Of a DNA stretch of 64,000 nucleotides, positions 1 to 9,330 are shown one piece after another. A program made the position numbers and the translations under genes. The notes under the pieces were generated by a model that made no database searches, was not told the DNA's origin, and was given only the letters and a program-made list of their open reading frames with translations. The DNA is taken from NCBI GenBank assembly GCA_037962975.1, contig CM075671.1, forward strand, positions 39,208,501-39,272,500, in the 5' to 3' direction. This stretch comes from Clitoria ternatea. Its lineage: Eukaryota > Streptophyta > Magnoliopsida > Fabales > Fabaceae. Each line of letters begins with the position of its first letter. Positions within the stretch are counted from its first letter, which is position 1.

Positions 1-1519
1 TAAAATTACTAACTATTTTGTATAAACCCTAGCATTTGGTATTGGTAACTTGTAATGTTATTATTGCAATATTTCACATATCGCTATTGTTTCTTGCTAG
101 TTGTACCCAACTATATCACTTTGTAAAATTAAAGGATTGGAACTTTGAATTACATTTTAGTTTGAGGCCTACTAAAATCCCACTTCATTTTATCAAATAG
201 AGATCACGCTACATTTTAGAGTTAAATTATATAATGAAACAAATTAAATGAAATTTTAATAAGAAAAACAAATGTGACTGAAATGAACAAATCTGCGGCA
301 ATAATTCCTCGTACCACCAAAGACACAAAGTGGTATCATGAAAAGCAGTTTTTGGTTCTCTCAAAACTCACTCATTGATTCATAATATATAATACCAGCA
401 TTACAGCCCACAATATGTATATTCTTTTGTAGTTTCCGGCTTCCCACCCAAACCACTCATCTTTCTCCATCTGCCCCTTTTGTCCACTAGCACTTTATTT
501 GTTAGCAATTAATCTTAAACATTATGCAAATGCCACAAGCCATGCATATATTAATTTTTGTTATATATAAGAATATATCTTATAAGAAATGTTTTTTTAA
601 ATGAGAGGAGTAAATCTAGGTCGTATAATTATTTATAAATGATTATGATTAAAAGTTTTTCACGTGATCAATATATTTTAATCTCAACCATATATGATAA
701 AATCTAATGATTTAAATTATTTATCTCATTCTCATTTAAGAAAATTTTTCTCATATAATACATTATATATATATGTATAAGTATTTATAATCTCATAATT
801 CTCACATAAAGATAAATAGTCATGTTGAACATTAAATATATGAAATCATATGTAGAGTTATTTAATATAACTCAATAAGATGGTAAAATAGGTTAGACCT
901 ATTTGATCTATCAAGTTTGTAAAAAATAATGAGGTGGACAAAAAACCCATAACTTGTTATCCATTAGGATCTGACCTGCTAACCCAGCGGGCCAACAACT
1001 TGGCTGGATAAAGGAATCCATTTAAGACTTAAAATAATATAAATATTAATAATAAAAACCCGTTTTTAAGTCAAACTTACTCTTCTTTTAATAATGTTCT
1101 CCTTGATTTCTTTTTTAAAAAAGGTAATTTTAGATTTTTTTGTGATTTTTATATTAATTTAACATGTGTATGTGTATATTATATATATATATATATTAAA
1201 AAATTGATAGGCCAATGAGTCGATGAATCTACCCATTATTTTTTTCTAAAAAATTATTTTTTATTTTGATGGGCTAGCTCGTCAATCCACTATTAAGTAG
1301 AACAGACTTTATTTTTATACTCTTTTAATTTGATGGAATAGACGGATAAATCCCGTGAGTTTTGCCATATTGAAGTAAAGGATTTATGAGTTACAAAACT
1401 TTTATATATACGTCTGATGTCTAAATGTAATTGTTGTATATTTTATTAAATATCTATAATCATTAGTAAAAATAAATATTTTCATACTTTTAAGAAATGA
1501 AATTTTTTTCATTGATTAT
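1..1519. other. AT-rich flank without a recognisable gene
   Basis: No open frame of useful length and no gene-like motif is visible on either strand. The stretch is rich in A and T, with short TA runs near 760 and 1180. A degenerate MITE-like segment lies at about 876-1370 and is listed separately. The right end is the target site of the Tat element. Confidence 0.6.
876..1370. mobile_element. Degenerate hAT-like MITE remnant
   Basis: The left end (TAAGATGGTAAAATAGG) and the reverse complement of the right end (CAATATGGCAAAACTC) are loosely alike. Both resemble the ends of the better-preserved hAT-like MITEs at 39.4 and 46.1 kb, as does the interior, which repeats words such as ggttagacc and gggccaac. 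I could not find a convincing 8-bp target duplication, so the borders are approximate. Confidence 0.35.
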
Positions 1520-2326
1520 TGATCCGGTCTAGATACCGGCCCCCATACTTGTGACGTCAGACTGATCTCATATAAGGAAAACCGGTGTCCAGGTTCAACG
1601 TTACCACACCGGATATCCGTTGTCTGGTCATCCGCCCTCACTCCATGACAGCATCATTCATTTTCGCTGTAACGGTTCTGTGTTCATTGATACAGGATAT
1701 TTATATAATTGTTAGCTTTTCCCTCATAGCAAGAGAAGAGCCTTTTGATAACTTATCAACGAAGACACTGTTTGTAGCAAAATACGTCACATCAATGGCT
1801 TCAGAAAGTAAGTGGGCGTGTCAGCAGATTATGCGGAAAAGGTGATTATCCTCTCCTCTCTCTAGAGGATTGTACTCTGATAATTGACCTACCCTCCTGA
1901 CACATTCTAAAAGTCGAGCCACTTTGATTGACACAATATACACCCAATCAGAGATAAGGGACCCACCTGCATCCAACGTCTCATTTTTTCTCTTACGTTC
2001 AACTATAAGAAGCCATATCAACACACATGCATGGTATCGTTATTCTATCTCACACTTTACTGTTACTACGCTTGAGTATTCATTCAGTTCATACACTCTT
2101 CTAACTTGAGCGTCGGAGAATCTTCGCAGGTGGCACCACCTTTCGCCCCCCTACAACGCGAATCGTTGGTGTAAAGGATCTCCAGGACAACAAGATCGGC
2201 CTCTCCCACTGAGAGACCGGATTAATACATCGGATATACACAGTTCCGGTGTGCAAACCCTAAAAACACCTGCATCCTTGTGGCTGGTCCCACACCGGAT
2301 CCTAGACCCCGGTCCAGACCAGTTCA
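1520..2326 (+). repeat. 5' LTR of the Tat element
   Basis: Starts TGATCCGG, ends CAGTTCA, and matches 12684-13490 with two substitutions. The first 20 bases contain an imperfect palindrome, CCGGT and ACCGG around CTAGAT. Further palindromes follow (CGGATATCCG near 1610). A TATA-like CTATAAGA lies at about 2003, which would place the transcript start near 2030; that position is a guess. Small open frames in the LTR (86 and 61 codons) occur identically in both LTRs and show no protein-like features. Confidence 0.93.
1552..1559. promoter_or_regulatory. TGACGTCA bZIP-type palindrome in the 5' LTR
   Basis: A perfect TGACGTCA, the core bound by plant TGA/bZIP factors, sits 32 bases into the LTR and is repeated at 12716-12723 in the 3' LTR. 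It lies upstream of the TATA-like site, where an enhancer of LTR transcription would be expected. That it works here is inference. Confidence 0.4.
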
Positions 2327-2327
2327 T

Positions 2328-2345
2328 TGGCACGCCCGGTGGGAC
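2328..2345 (+). promoter_or_regulatory. Primer-binding site of the Tat element
   Basis: One base after the 5' LTR comes TGGCACGCCCGGTGGGAC. Its reverse complement ends in CCA, as a tRNA 3' end does, and it stands at the standard place for priming minus-strand DNA synthesis. I did not assign the tRNA species. Confidence 0.75.
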
Positions 2346-2388
2346 TCGATAGAGTTATTCCCATTTTCGCAGAAGTTAGGTTGTCACA

Positions 2389-5385
2389 ATGGAAGGTGAT
2401 GGGAGAGATTTCGTGGAAGGTCACGTGGAGAATATGACCCATCAACAGGATGGGAGGAGACTCGTCTTCGAATCCCCTGCAACTCAAACCCGGAGGATGG
2501 TGCAAGTGCAGACGCCTGACCCTCGCGATGAGGTTATCAGGCAACTGAAGGAGGAGCTGATGGAGCTGAGGCGAGAGAGAGGAGGAGCTGGGGACAGAGT
2601 AGTGTCTCATGCAGAGGAGGCTCACCATGCATCAGCGAGGGATAGATCTACCACCCTCCAGTATTCGAAGATCCCCACATATGAAGAGAGGGAGCAGACG
2701 CAGGACTCTGGTGATAGAGTTAGTATCAGGAGAAGGGAGCAGGCGGTGGTAACCTCAGGGACATACAAGCTTAGTGTCCCTTTCTCAAGAAGGTTGATGA
2801 GTATTGTCATTCCAAAACATTTGCAAACAACTCAGCCATTGTCGATTGGGAAGTATAATGGAGAGACCGACCCCACTAAGCATTTGGATGCTTATGTTTA
2901 TGAAGCTATGTATCTGGGAGCAGACGAAGACGTCATGTGCAGAATGTTCCCAAGGACGTTGACGGAGGAAGCTCTCAGCTGGTTTAAAAGTTTGCCTTCA
3001 GGATCTATAGACTCTTGGGAGGAAATGGCTGCTGCATTCGAAAGCCATTTCGTCATCTCCAGGGATATCCCAAGAACTTCTCACACCCTGGCCCAGATAA
3101 GACAGGGAGAAACTGAGACTCTTAAGGAGTTCCTGAAAAGGTTTTACAAGGAGGCTGCGTTGGTCCCTAACCTCACGGAGGCCATACAACTCCATATTGT
3201 AGTGGAAGCTCTTCAGCCAGGTTCAGCCTTTGCCCTATCTTTGGCAAAGAGCCCACCTACAACCTTCGAGGAGTTTCGAAGGAAAGCTTCCAAATATGTG
3301 GGCATAGAGATGCATCTAGAGGCAACTGCAGCAAGAGTAAAGCCTTCTGCACCCGCTCAGCAGCCACGGAGAGAAAAGGAGAGAGCGAGGCCCGAGAAGC
3401 ATGCCTTTAGAGAAGACTTTGTGAATGCTCGTCAGCATCCACGAGATAGGCGCGTATCATCGTTCGATCACTATGCTCCGTTGAACACCAGGCACTCACA
3501 AATCATGAGGGAGGTTGGTTGGCCAACTCTGAACGTCTTTGGTATAAGGAAGCCAGCCCCAGCCAAGAGGGGTGGTAACCCGCGTAAATACTGCACTTTC
3601 CATGAGCAGACAGGGCACAACACTGATGAGTGTAAGGCGTTAAAGAATACGGTGGAAACTCTCATTCGGGAAGGAAAGCTGAAGCAGTATTTGTTTAAGG
3701 AGAAATCTATGGATGAGCCTCACAGGATGGAGAAAAGGAATAGAGATCCTGATGATGAAGATGATAATACACGCAACCCAGTAAGGAAGTTCACTGCGGC
3801 TGAGAAGCAGAAAGGGGTAGTGATTGCTGAAGGTGCCCAACAAAGTAATATGCCCCAGCAGCAGAGACAGGGCAGACGAGAGGTGATTGAGATGATAGCT
3901 GGAGGATTTGCGGGAGGAGGAACATCAATCACAACACGAAAGAACCACCATAGGATGATTCTGTCAGTCCAGGGTAAACCGAGGGATAACCGCCCTTTCA
4001 GGGACGGAGTGACAGCCCCGACGGTGTCGTTTACAGATGATGACTTCGGCCCAACAATTCCAGGAGGTGATGATGCAGTAGTGATTGTGGCCGTCATAGC
4101 CAATAAGGACGTCAAGAGGATCCTCGTCGATCAGGGAAGTTCTTGTGATGTTATCTTTTATAATTGTTTCAAACGAATGGGTTTCAGTGATGCAGATTTA
4201 CAACCATACACACAAGAACTCACAGCGTTTAACGGAGCCAAGCAACCCACCAAGGGATACCTCGACACTTTGATTTCTTTTGAAGGGGAGCCCGGTGCAA
4301 GAACAGTCAAGTCAAGAATTCTGGTGATTGATGTGGAATCCCCGTACAACGGTATCATAGGCCGTCCAACATTGAACGCTATGGAAGCAATTGTATCCAC
4401 CCCTCATCTCTTGATCAAATTTATCGACAAGGACAACGCTGTGTCCTCACTCCGCGGAGATCAGGAGATGGCTCGATATTGTTATAATCTGAGCCTCAAC
4501 ATGGTTAAGTTGGATGTATTCAACAAGAAGAGGAAGTTGAACGACGGAGGAACAGCGGCAGGGTCTGTCAGTCTTATTGACCTAGACCCCAGAGCGGAAT
4601 TGAAGATTGATCCACTCAATCCATCTAAGCCCACACCAGATGGTGGTTCCAGGGATGTCGTATTGGGAGATTCCCCAGAGAAGGTCACGCACATCAACGA
4701 TAAGTTGGAGTCTGCTTTGGAGCAACGCTTATTAACCCTTTTGCAGGAATTCAAAGACCTTTTCGCATGGACAGCAGCAGACATGCCGGGGATGGATCCT
4801 GATTTCTGTTGTCACAAACTTGCAGTGTATCCTGAAACCAGACCGGTGGCTCAGAAGAAGAGGAGGTTGGGACCGGAGAAGCAGAGGGCAGCTTGTGAGC
4901 AAACAGAGGAGTTGTTGAAAGCAGGTTTTATAAGGGAGATACGTTATTCATCTTGGCTTTCTAATGTAGTCATGGTGCAGAAGGCTAACGGCAAATGGAG
5001 GATGTGTACAGATTATGTGGATCTTAACCGTTGCTGCCCTAAAGATCCATATCCCCTGCCCAACATCGATCGCATGGTGGATGATTCATCTGGTTACCAA
5101 TATCTCAGTTTCATGGACGCCTATTCGGGGTACAACCAGATTCCGATGTGGGAGGGAGACCAGGAGAAAACTGCCTTTATTAATGACCGCGGTGTTTTCT
5201 GCTATACCGTCATGCCTTTTGGACTAAAGAACGCCGGCGCTACCTACCAGCGCATGATTAACAAAGTCTTTGAAGGGATGCATACAAGGCTGGTCGAAGT
5301 TTATATTGATGATATCATAGCCAAAACGCCCGCTGGAGGAGACCACATTGAAGATCTACGCCAAGTTTTCACTAGGCTTCGGTAA
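2389..5385 (+). CDS. Gag, protease and N-terminal reverse transcriptase, ended by a premature stop
   Basis: The 998-residue frame begins 62 bases after the 5' LTR. About residues 130-235 form the retrotransposon gag (capsid-like) domain, with the typical stretch around LTEEALSWFKSLP. A zinc-knuckle variant of the CxxHxxxxHxxxxC type starts at Cys402. The aspartic protease has VDQGSS with the catalytic Asp at 581; this lineage often has Q where other families have T or S. Reverse transcriptase follows from about residue 790, including MCTDYVDLN, the FMDAYSGYNQI stretch and the catalytic YIDD at 972-975. Translation ends at TAA 5383-5385, inside the reverse transcriptase, 24 codons after YIDD. 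The same frame then stays open to 7851, so the full polyprotein was about 1820 codons. The ORF would make the particle protein, the maturation protease and a truncated, probably inactive polymerase. Confidence 0.92.
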   Translation: MEGDGRDFVEGHVENMTHQQDGRRLVFESPATQTRRMVQVQTPDPRDEVIRQLKEELMELRRERGGAGDRVVSHAEEAHHASARDRSTTLQYSKIPTYEEREQTQDSGDRVSIRRREQAVVTSGTYKLSVPFSRRLMSIVIPKHLQTTQPLSIGKYNGETDPTKHLDAYVYEAMYLGADEDVMCRMFPRTLTEEALSWFKSLPSGSIDSWEEMAAAFESHFVISRDIPRTSHTLAQIRQGETETLKEFLKRFYKEAALVPNLTEAIQLHIVVEALQPGSAFALSLAKSPPTTFEEFRRKASKYVGIEMHLEATAARVKPSAPAQQPRREKERARPEKHAFREDFVNARQHPRDRRVSSFDHYAPLNTRHSQIMREVGWPTLNVFGIRKPAPAKRGGNPRKYCTFHEQTGHNTDECKALKNTVETLIREGKLKQYLFKEKSMDEPHRMEKRNRDPDDEDDNTRNPVRKFTAAEKQKGVVIAEGAQQSNMPQQQRQGRREVIEMIAGGFAGGGTSITTRKNHHRMILSVQGKPRDNRPFRDGVTAPTVSFTDDDFGPTIPGGDDAVVIVAVIANKDVKRILVDQGSSCDVIFYNCFKRMGFSDADLQPYTQELTAFNGAKQPTKGYLDTLISFEGEPGARTVKSRILVIDVESPYNGIIGRPTLNAMEAIVSTPHLLIKFIDKDNAVSSLRGDQEMARYCYNLSLNMVKLDVFNKKRKLNDGGTAAGSVSLIDLDPRAELKIDPLNPSKPTPDGGSRDVVLGDSPEKVTHINDKLESALEQRLLTLLQEFKDLFAWTAADMPGMDPDFCCHKLAVYPETRPVAQKKRRLGPEKQRAACEQTEELLKAGFIREIRYSSWLSNVVMVQKANGKWRMCTDYVDLNRCCPKDPYPLPNIDRMVDDSSGYQYLSFMDAYSGYNQIPMWEGDQEKTAFINDRGVFCYTVMPFGLKNAGATYQRMINKVFEGMHTRLVEVYIDDIIAKTPAGGDHIEDLRQVFTRLR

Positions 5386-5391
5386 TACAAC

Positions 5392-7851
5392 ATGAGGTTA
5401 AATCCTTTAAAGTGCACCTTCGCCGTTCCAGCAGGAAAATTCTTGGGATTCATGTTGACTCAACGAGGCATTGAGGCTAACCCCGGGAAATGTCAAGCAA
5501 TACTGGACATGCAGAGTCCTAAATGTTTGAGGGAGGTCCAGTCATTGAATGGGAAAGTGGCCGCTTTAGCTCGTTTCATGCCTAAGATGGCACACAGGTC
5601 CCTTCCCTTGTATAAGGCGTTGAAGAAACACAAGAGTTTTGAATGGGGAGAGGAACAAGAGCAAGCCTTCCAGCAGCTCAAGGCCGTTCTCTCGAGTCCA
5701 CCAATTCTTGTTAAGCCTGATCCAGGCGAAACGTTAATCTTATACTTGGCAATATCCGACGAAGCTCTAGGTGTAGCCCTGGTGAAAGAAACCCCTGAAG
5801 GGCAGAGACCGGTGTACTTTACTAGTAAAACGTTTCAGGGGGCGGAAGGAAGGTATCAGAAGATTGAGAAAGCCGCCCTGGCAGTTGTGTGGGCGTCACG
5901 ACGGCTGAGGCCTTATTTCCATGCGCACCCAGTATTGGTGAGAACGGATTTGCCACTCCGTTCAGTGCTCAGCAAACCGGACCTCGCTGGAAGGATGATA
6001 AAATGGTCTATTGAGCTATCTGAATTTGAAATTTCATATGAGCCTCGAGGAGCCATCAAGGCGCAAGTGTTGGCTGATTTTGTAGTGGAAATGACTGGGG
6101 CAGACCCGGCCACCCCTCGAGCGCATTGGACCATCTACGTCGACGGTTCGTCGAACAGCAAAGGTTGTGGAGCAGGTGTGGTGGTAGAAAGTGATGACGG
6201 CGTACACTTAGAAATTTCCCTCCGATTCAATTTCAAGACCTCCAACAATCAAGCTGAATACGAAGCATGTTTGGCAGGCCTCCGTGCGGCGATTGACATC
6301 GGAGCATCAGCAGTTACACTCTGTAGTGATTCCCAGCTGGTGATTTCGCAAATCCAGGGAGAGTACCAGGCGAAGGAACCACAACTTCAATTGTACTTGA
6401 ATTGTGTTAATGAGTTGAAGGGCAGATTTGAAATTTTAGAGTTCAAGCATGTGCCCAGGGAAGAAAATACCAGAGCGGACATCTTGTCAAGATTGGCAAG
6501 TACAAAGCAGCCTGGTAGCACAACAACGGTGGTTCAAAGCACTTTGACATCACCCAGTATACCTCTGTATCCTTCTCTGAATGCTGTCATGGTGAGCTAT
6601 CCATATAAGGATTCTTGGGTCATCCCCTATATTCGTTATCTGGCTGATGGTCAACTTCCCACTGACGAGAAGGAAAGGAGACGAGTAAAGAAGGAGTTGC
6701 CATATTTTACTATGGTCGATGGTGTTCTCTACAGAAGGGGATTCTCTGTCCCGTATCTTTCATGTTTAAGAGAGGACGAAGTTCAAGCGGTCTTAACGGA
6801 GGTACACGAGGGGCAATGTGGGCACCACGCTGGAGGCCGAAGCCTAATGAGAAAAGTCCTCAGGGCTGGATACTGGTGGCCCACTGTGAAGCAGGATTCC
6901 GCAGACTTCGTGAGGAAGTGCGACGCTTGCCAAAAATTCTCCAATCTCCACCATACACCGGCCCAAGAGTTATCTTCATCGGCTGTGCCTTGGCCGTTCT
7001 ACCAATGGGGCCTTGATATTCTGGGTCCGTTTCCTACTGCGCCAGGAGGTATCAAATACTTGATTGTGGGGGTAGACTACTTCACCAAATGGATCGAGGC
7101 AGAACCAGTAGTGCATATCACTTCTGCACGTACAAGACGTTTCATGTACGAAAATATCATTGCTCGGTTCGGGGTGCCAGGGCGGATTGTGACTGACAAC
7201 GGCACACAGTTTACAGACAAAAAGTTCACGGATTTACTTGAAGGACTGGGGATAGTCCAGATATTTTCATCTGTTGAACACCCCCAGACCAATGGGCAAG
7301 CAGAGGTAGCTAATCGAGAGGTGCTAAAGGGGTTAAAGAAGCGTCTGGGAGAAGCGAAGGGAGGATGGACTGACCAGTTATGTCATGTTCTATGGGCATA
7401 CCACACTACGCCTCATTCTTCAACTAACGAATCCCCATACCGGTTGGTGTACGGGGTTGAGGCGATGATCCCAGTTGAGTTACAAACAAGATCGGCTCGT
7501 GTTGAGTATTTTTCAGCAGAAGATAACAACGCCAACTTAGCATCAGAGCTGGACGTCCTCCAAGAGTTGAGGGAAAAGGCTTTCGTCAGAGATCAGGCAA
7601 TAAAAGCAAAGGCTGCACTCCGGTACAATAAACGTGTCCAGTACAGAGCTTTTAACACCGGAGACCTTGTTCTGAGAAAGGCCAGTGTGGGGAATAAGTT
7701 CGCTCACCAAGGAAAGCTAGCACCAACGTGGGAAGGACCTTATAGAGTTTCGGAGGTGACTGGAAAGGGATCATACCGATTGGAAGAACTTGATGGAACC
7801 CCAATCCGCAACAAATGGAACACTCAGAATTTACGAGTGTATTACAGCTAG
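5392..7851 (+). CDS. Rest of pol: RT end, RNase H, archaeal-type RNase H, integrase
   Basis: This 819-residue frame is in phase with the gag-pol frame upstream and is its continuation past the stop; the ATG at 5392 is simply the first one after it and probably not a real start. Residues 1-85 finish the reverse transcriptase (palm end, thumb). About 115-240 are the first RNase H, which looks degenerate. The second, archaeal-type RNase H runs about 245-375, with YVDGSS (Asp 251), a central CSDSQL and a C-terminal ENTRADILSRLA. Integrase follows: an HHCC zinc domain at about 470-515, then the catalytic triad Asp542, Asp602, Glu638 with the classic 35-residue D-E spacing. The end carries the usual C-terminal DNA-binding region and no chromodomain. 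All visible catalytic residues are present, so the single upstream stop is the only obvious lesion. Confidence 0.92.
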   Translation: MRLNPLKCTFAVPAGKFLGFMLTQRGIEANPGKCQAILDMQSPKCLREVQSLNGKVAALARFMPKMAHRSLPLYKALKKHKSFEWGEEQEQAFQQLKAVLSSPPILVKPDPGETLILYLAISDEALGVALVKETPEGQRPVYFTSKTFQGAEGRYQKIEKAALAVVWASRRLRPYFHAHPVLVRTDLPLRSVLSKPDLAGRMIKWSIELSEFEISYEPRGAIKAQVLADFVVEMTGADPATPRAHWTIYVDGSSNSKGCGAGVVVESDDGVHLEISLRFNFKTSNNQAEYEACLAGLRAAIDIGASAVTLCSDSQLVISQIQGEYQAKEPQLQLYLNCVNELKGRFEILEFKHVPREENTRADILSRLASTKQPGSTTTVVQSTLTSPSIPLYPSLNAVMVSYPYKDSWVIPYIRYLADGQLPTDEKERRRVKKELPYFTMVDGVLYRRGFSVPYLSCLREDEVQAVLTEVHEGQCGHHAGGRSLMRKVLRAGYWWPTVKQDSADFVRKCDACQKFSNLHHTPAQELSSSAVPWPFYQWGLDILGPFPTAPGGIKYLIVGVDYFTKWIEAEPVVHITSARTRRFMYENIIARFGVPGRIVTDNGTQFTDKKFTDLLEGLGIVQIFSSVEHPQTNGQAEVANREVLKGLKKRLGEAKGGWTDQLCHVLWAYHTTPHSSTNESPYRLVYGVEAMIPVELQTRSARVEYFSAEDNNANLASELDVLQELREKAFVRDQAIKAKAALRYNKRVQYRAFNTGDLVLRKASVGNKFAHQGKLAPTWEGPYRVSEVTGKGSYRLEELDGTPIRNKWNTQNLRVYYS

Positions 7852-8161
7852 TTGGTAAGACGGCGTGTACTCTTTTTCCTTACTTGAGTTTTTTCCCACT
7901 GGGTTTTCTCAAGAAGGTTTTAACGAGGCATAGCCCCAACGATGCTCTTTGTGTAATCTATATTCAGTTTTAATAAGAATACACTTTCACCGCCCTATCA
8001 TTCTCACTTTTCTTATGTGTTATGATTTAAAGCCGTGGTTTAATACGCATACACCTCAGGACGGATGAACGCAACTACCTATTTTGTAGTTGATGTGATA
8101 ATTCCTCGAAGAACGGAGGGAGACCCCCCAAGTCAGACGATGTAATTCCTTGAGGTGGAAT

Positions 8162-8633
8162 GGGTTGTAGGGCTGGTCCTTTCTCAAGGCCACAAACCGA
8201 ACCCCATTCGAAGACTACATGGGTTGTAGGGCTGGTCCTTTCTCAAGGCCACAAACCGAACCCCATTCGAAGACTACATGGGTTGTAGGGCTGGTCCTTT
8301 CTCAAGGCCACAAACCGAACCCCATTCGAAGACTACATGGGTTGTAGGGCTGGTCCTTTCTCAAGGCCACAAACCGAACCCCATTCGAAGACTACATGGG
8401 TTGTAGGGCTGGTCCTTTCTCAAGGCCACAAACCGAACCCCATTCGAAGACTACATGGGTTGTAGGGCTGGTCCTTTCTCAAGGCCACAAACCGAACCCC
8501 ATTCGAAGAATACATGGGTTGTAGGGCTGGTCCTTTCTCAAGGCCACAAACCGAACCCCATTCGAAGACAACATGGGTTGTAGGGCTGGTCCTTTTTCAA
8601 GGCCACAAACCGAACCCCATGCGAAGGCTTGGG
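8162..8633 (+). repeat. Tandem array, eight 59-bp units
   Basis: Units start at 8162, 8221, 8280, 8339, 8398, 8457, 8516 and 8575, an exact 59-bp step. Each begins GGGTTGTAGGGCTGGTCC and contains AACCGAACCCCATTCGAAG. The first five are identical or nearly so; the sixth to eighth carry one or a few changes. The units abut with no spacers, so it is not a CRISPR array. Open frames that run through it are artefacts of the repeat. Confidence 0.95.
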
Positions 8634-8825
8634 CGCAGTAGGCCGGTTCACAGAGAAAACCGCGCTGAACCCCGAGTAACGGGCGCAGTAGGTTCAGGAT
8701 TAGCCCTGATCCGAACCCCGTGTTGAAGGCTTGGATTGTAGGATTGCACCGAACTCCAAGTACGGTTAGTAGGATCGAACCGAACACCGTGTGAAGACTT
8801 GAGGTGTAGGACCAAACCGAACCTC
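8634..8825 (+). repeat. Degenerate continuation of the 59-bp array
   Basis: Downstream of the clean array, the words gcagtagg or tgtagga and ccgaacccc or ccgaactcc recur four to five times at roughly 40-60 bp spacing with many substitutions. This looks like an older, diverged edge of the same array, the usual picture when amplification happens in the middle of an array. Confidence 0.6.
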
Positions 8826-9330
8826 AAGAGAAAGGCATAAAGCTTACCCTTGCCAAAGCTATACAAAATTCAAAGGCAATATCCGTCCTCAATTGTGGAA
8901 TATCCATCCCAGAGCGGTTGAAAGCTAATGTACCCGCTCTACATCTTCGAGGACAGATAAGCATTTCTATCTTTTGAGAATTTAAAAGGTAATCTTTGAG
9001 ATAAACTCTCCCTTCCCAATGAACTTACACTTGGGGACAGGGCGTGCTTTAACTTAATTGTTATTTATTCATTACAATTTGTTATCTTAATCCAGTGAGA
9101 TGAGCACGCTTTAAGTAACTAAGTAACCACGCAGAACGGATTCGCAAAGCATTGGAAATAATAAAGTGTTTTGTATAACACCAAGTTATTCAGCACTCAC
9201 ACATTCGATGCAAACAGTTGAGGAAAAGTAATAATGAATCTTATTTTCAAAAATAAGGAAATATGCAGGTTACAAAATGTTTTAAAGCTGGAGCCGATCC
9301 CAGAACACGGCTATGAGTGAAAGCATAAAA

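Larger units (their letters stand above)
7852..9330. other. Non-coding region between pol and the antisense gene
   Basis: No frame of note is present. It holds the 59-bp tandem array (8162-8633) and its degenerate continuation (to about 8825), then AT-richer sequence. A purine-rich TTGGGGACAG at 9031-9040 resembles the polypurine tract next to the 3' LTR and could be a second plus-strand priming site. The antisense gene ends here, so its 3' end and poly(A) signal should lie just below 9331. Confidence 0.6.

Noticed and set aside
1585..2109. 86- and 61-codon frames in the LTR, repeated at 12749-13273
   Set aside because: They exist twice only because the LTR does; no protein features, and LTRs rarely code.
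5383..5385. Programmed stop readthrough between gag and pol
   Set aside because: It lies inside the reverse transcriptase, after the catalytic YIDD, not at a gag-pol border, so readthrough would have no use.
8162..8633. CRISPR-like regular repeats
   Set aside because: Units abut without unique spacers, the unit is 59 bp, and the setting is a plant retrotransposon.
8479..8866. Open frames of 70-102 codons through the 59-bp array
   Set aside because: Repeat-driven frames; product is the repeat unit translated over and over.
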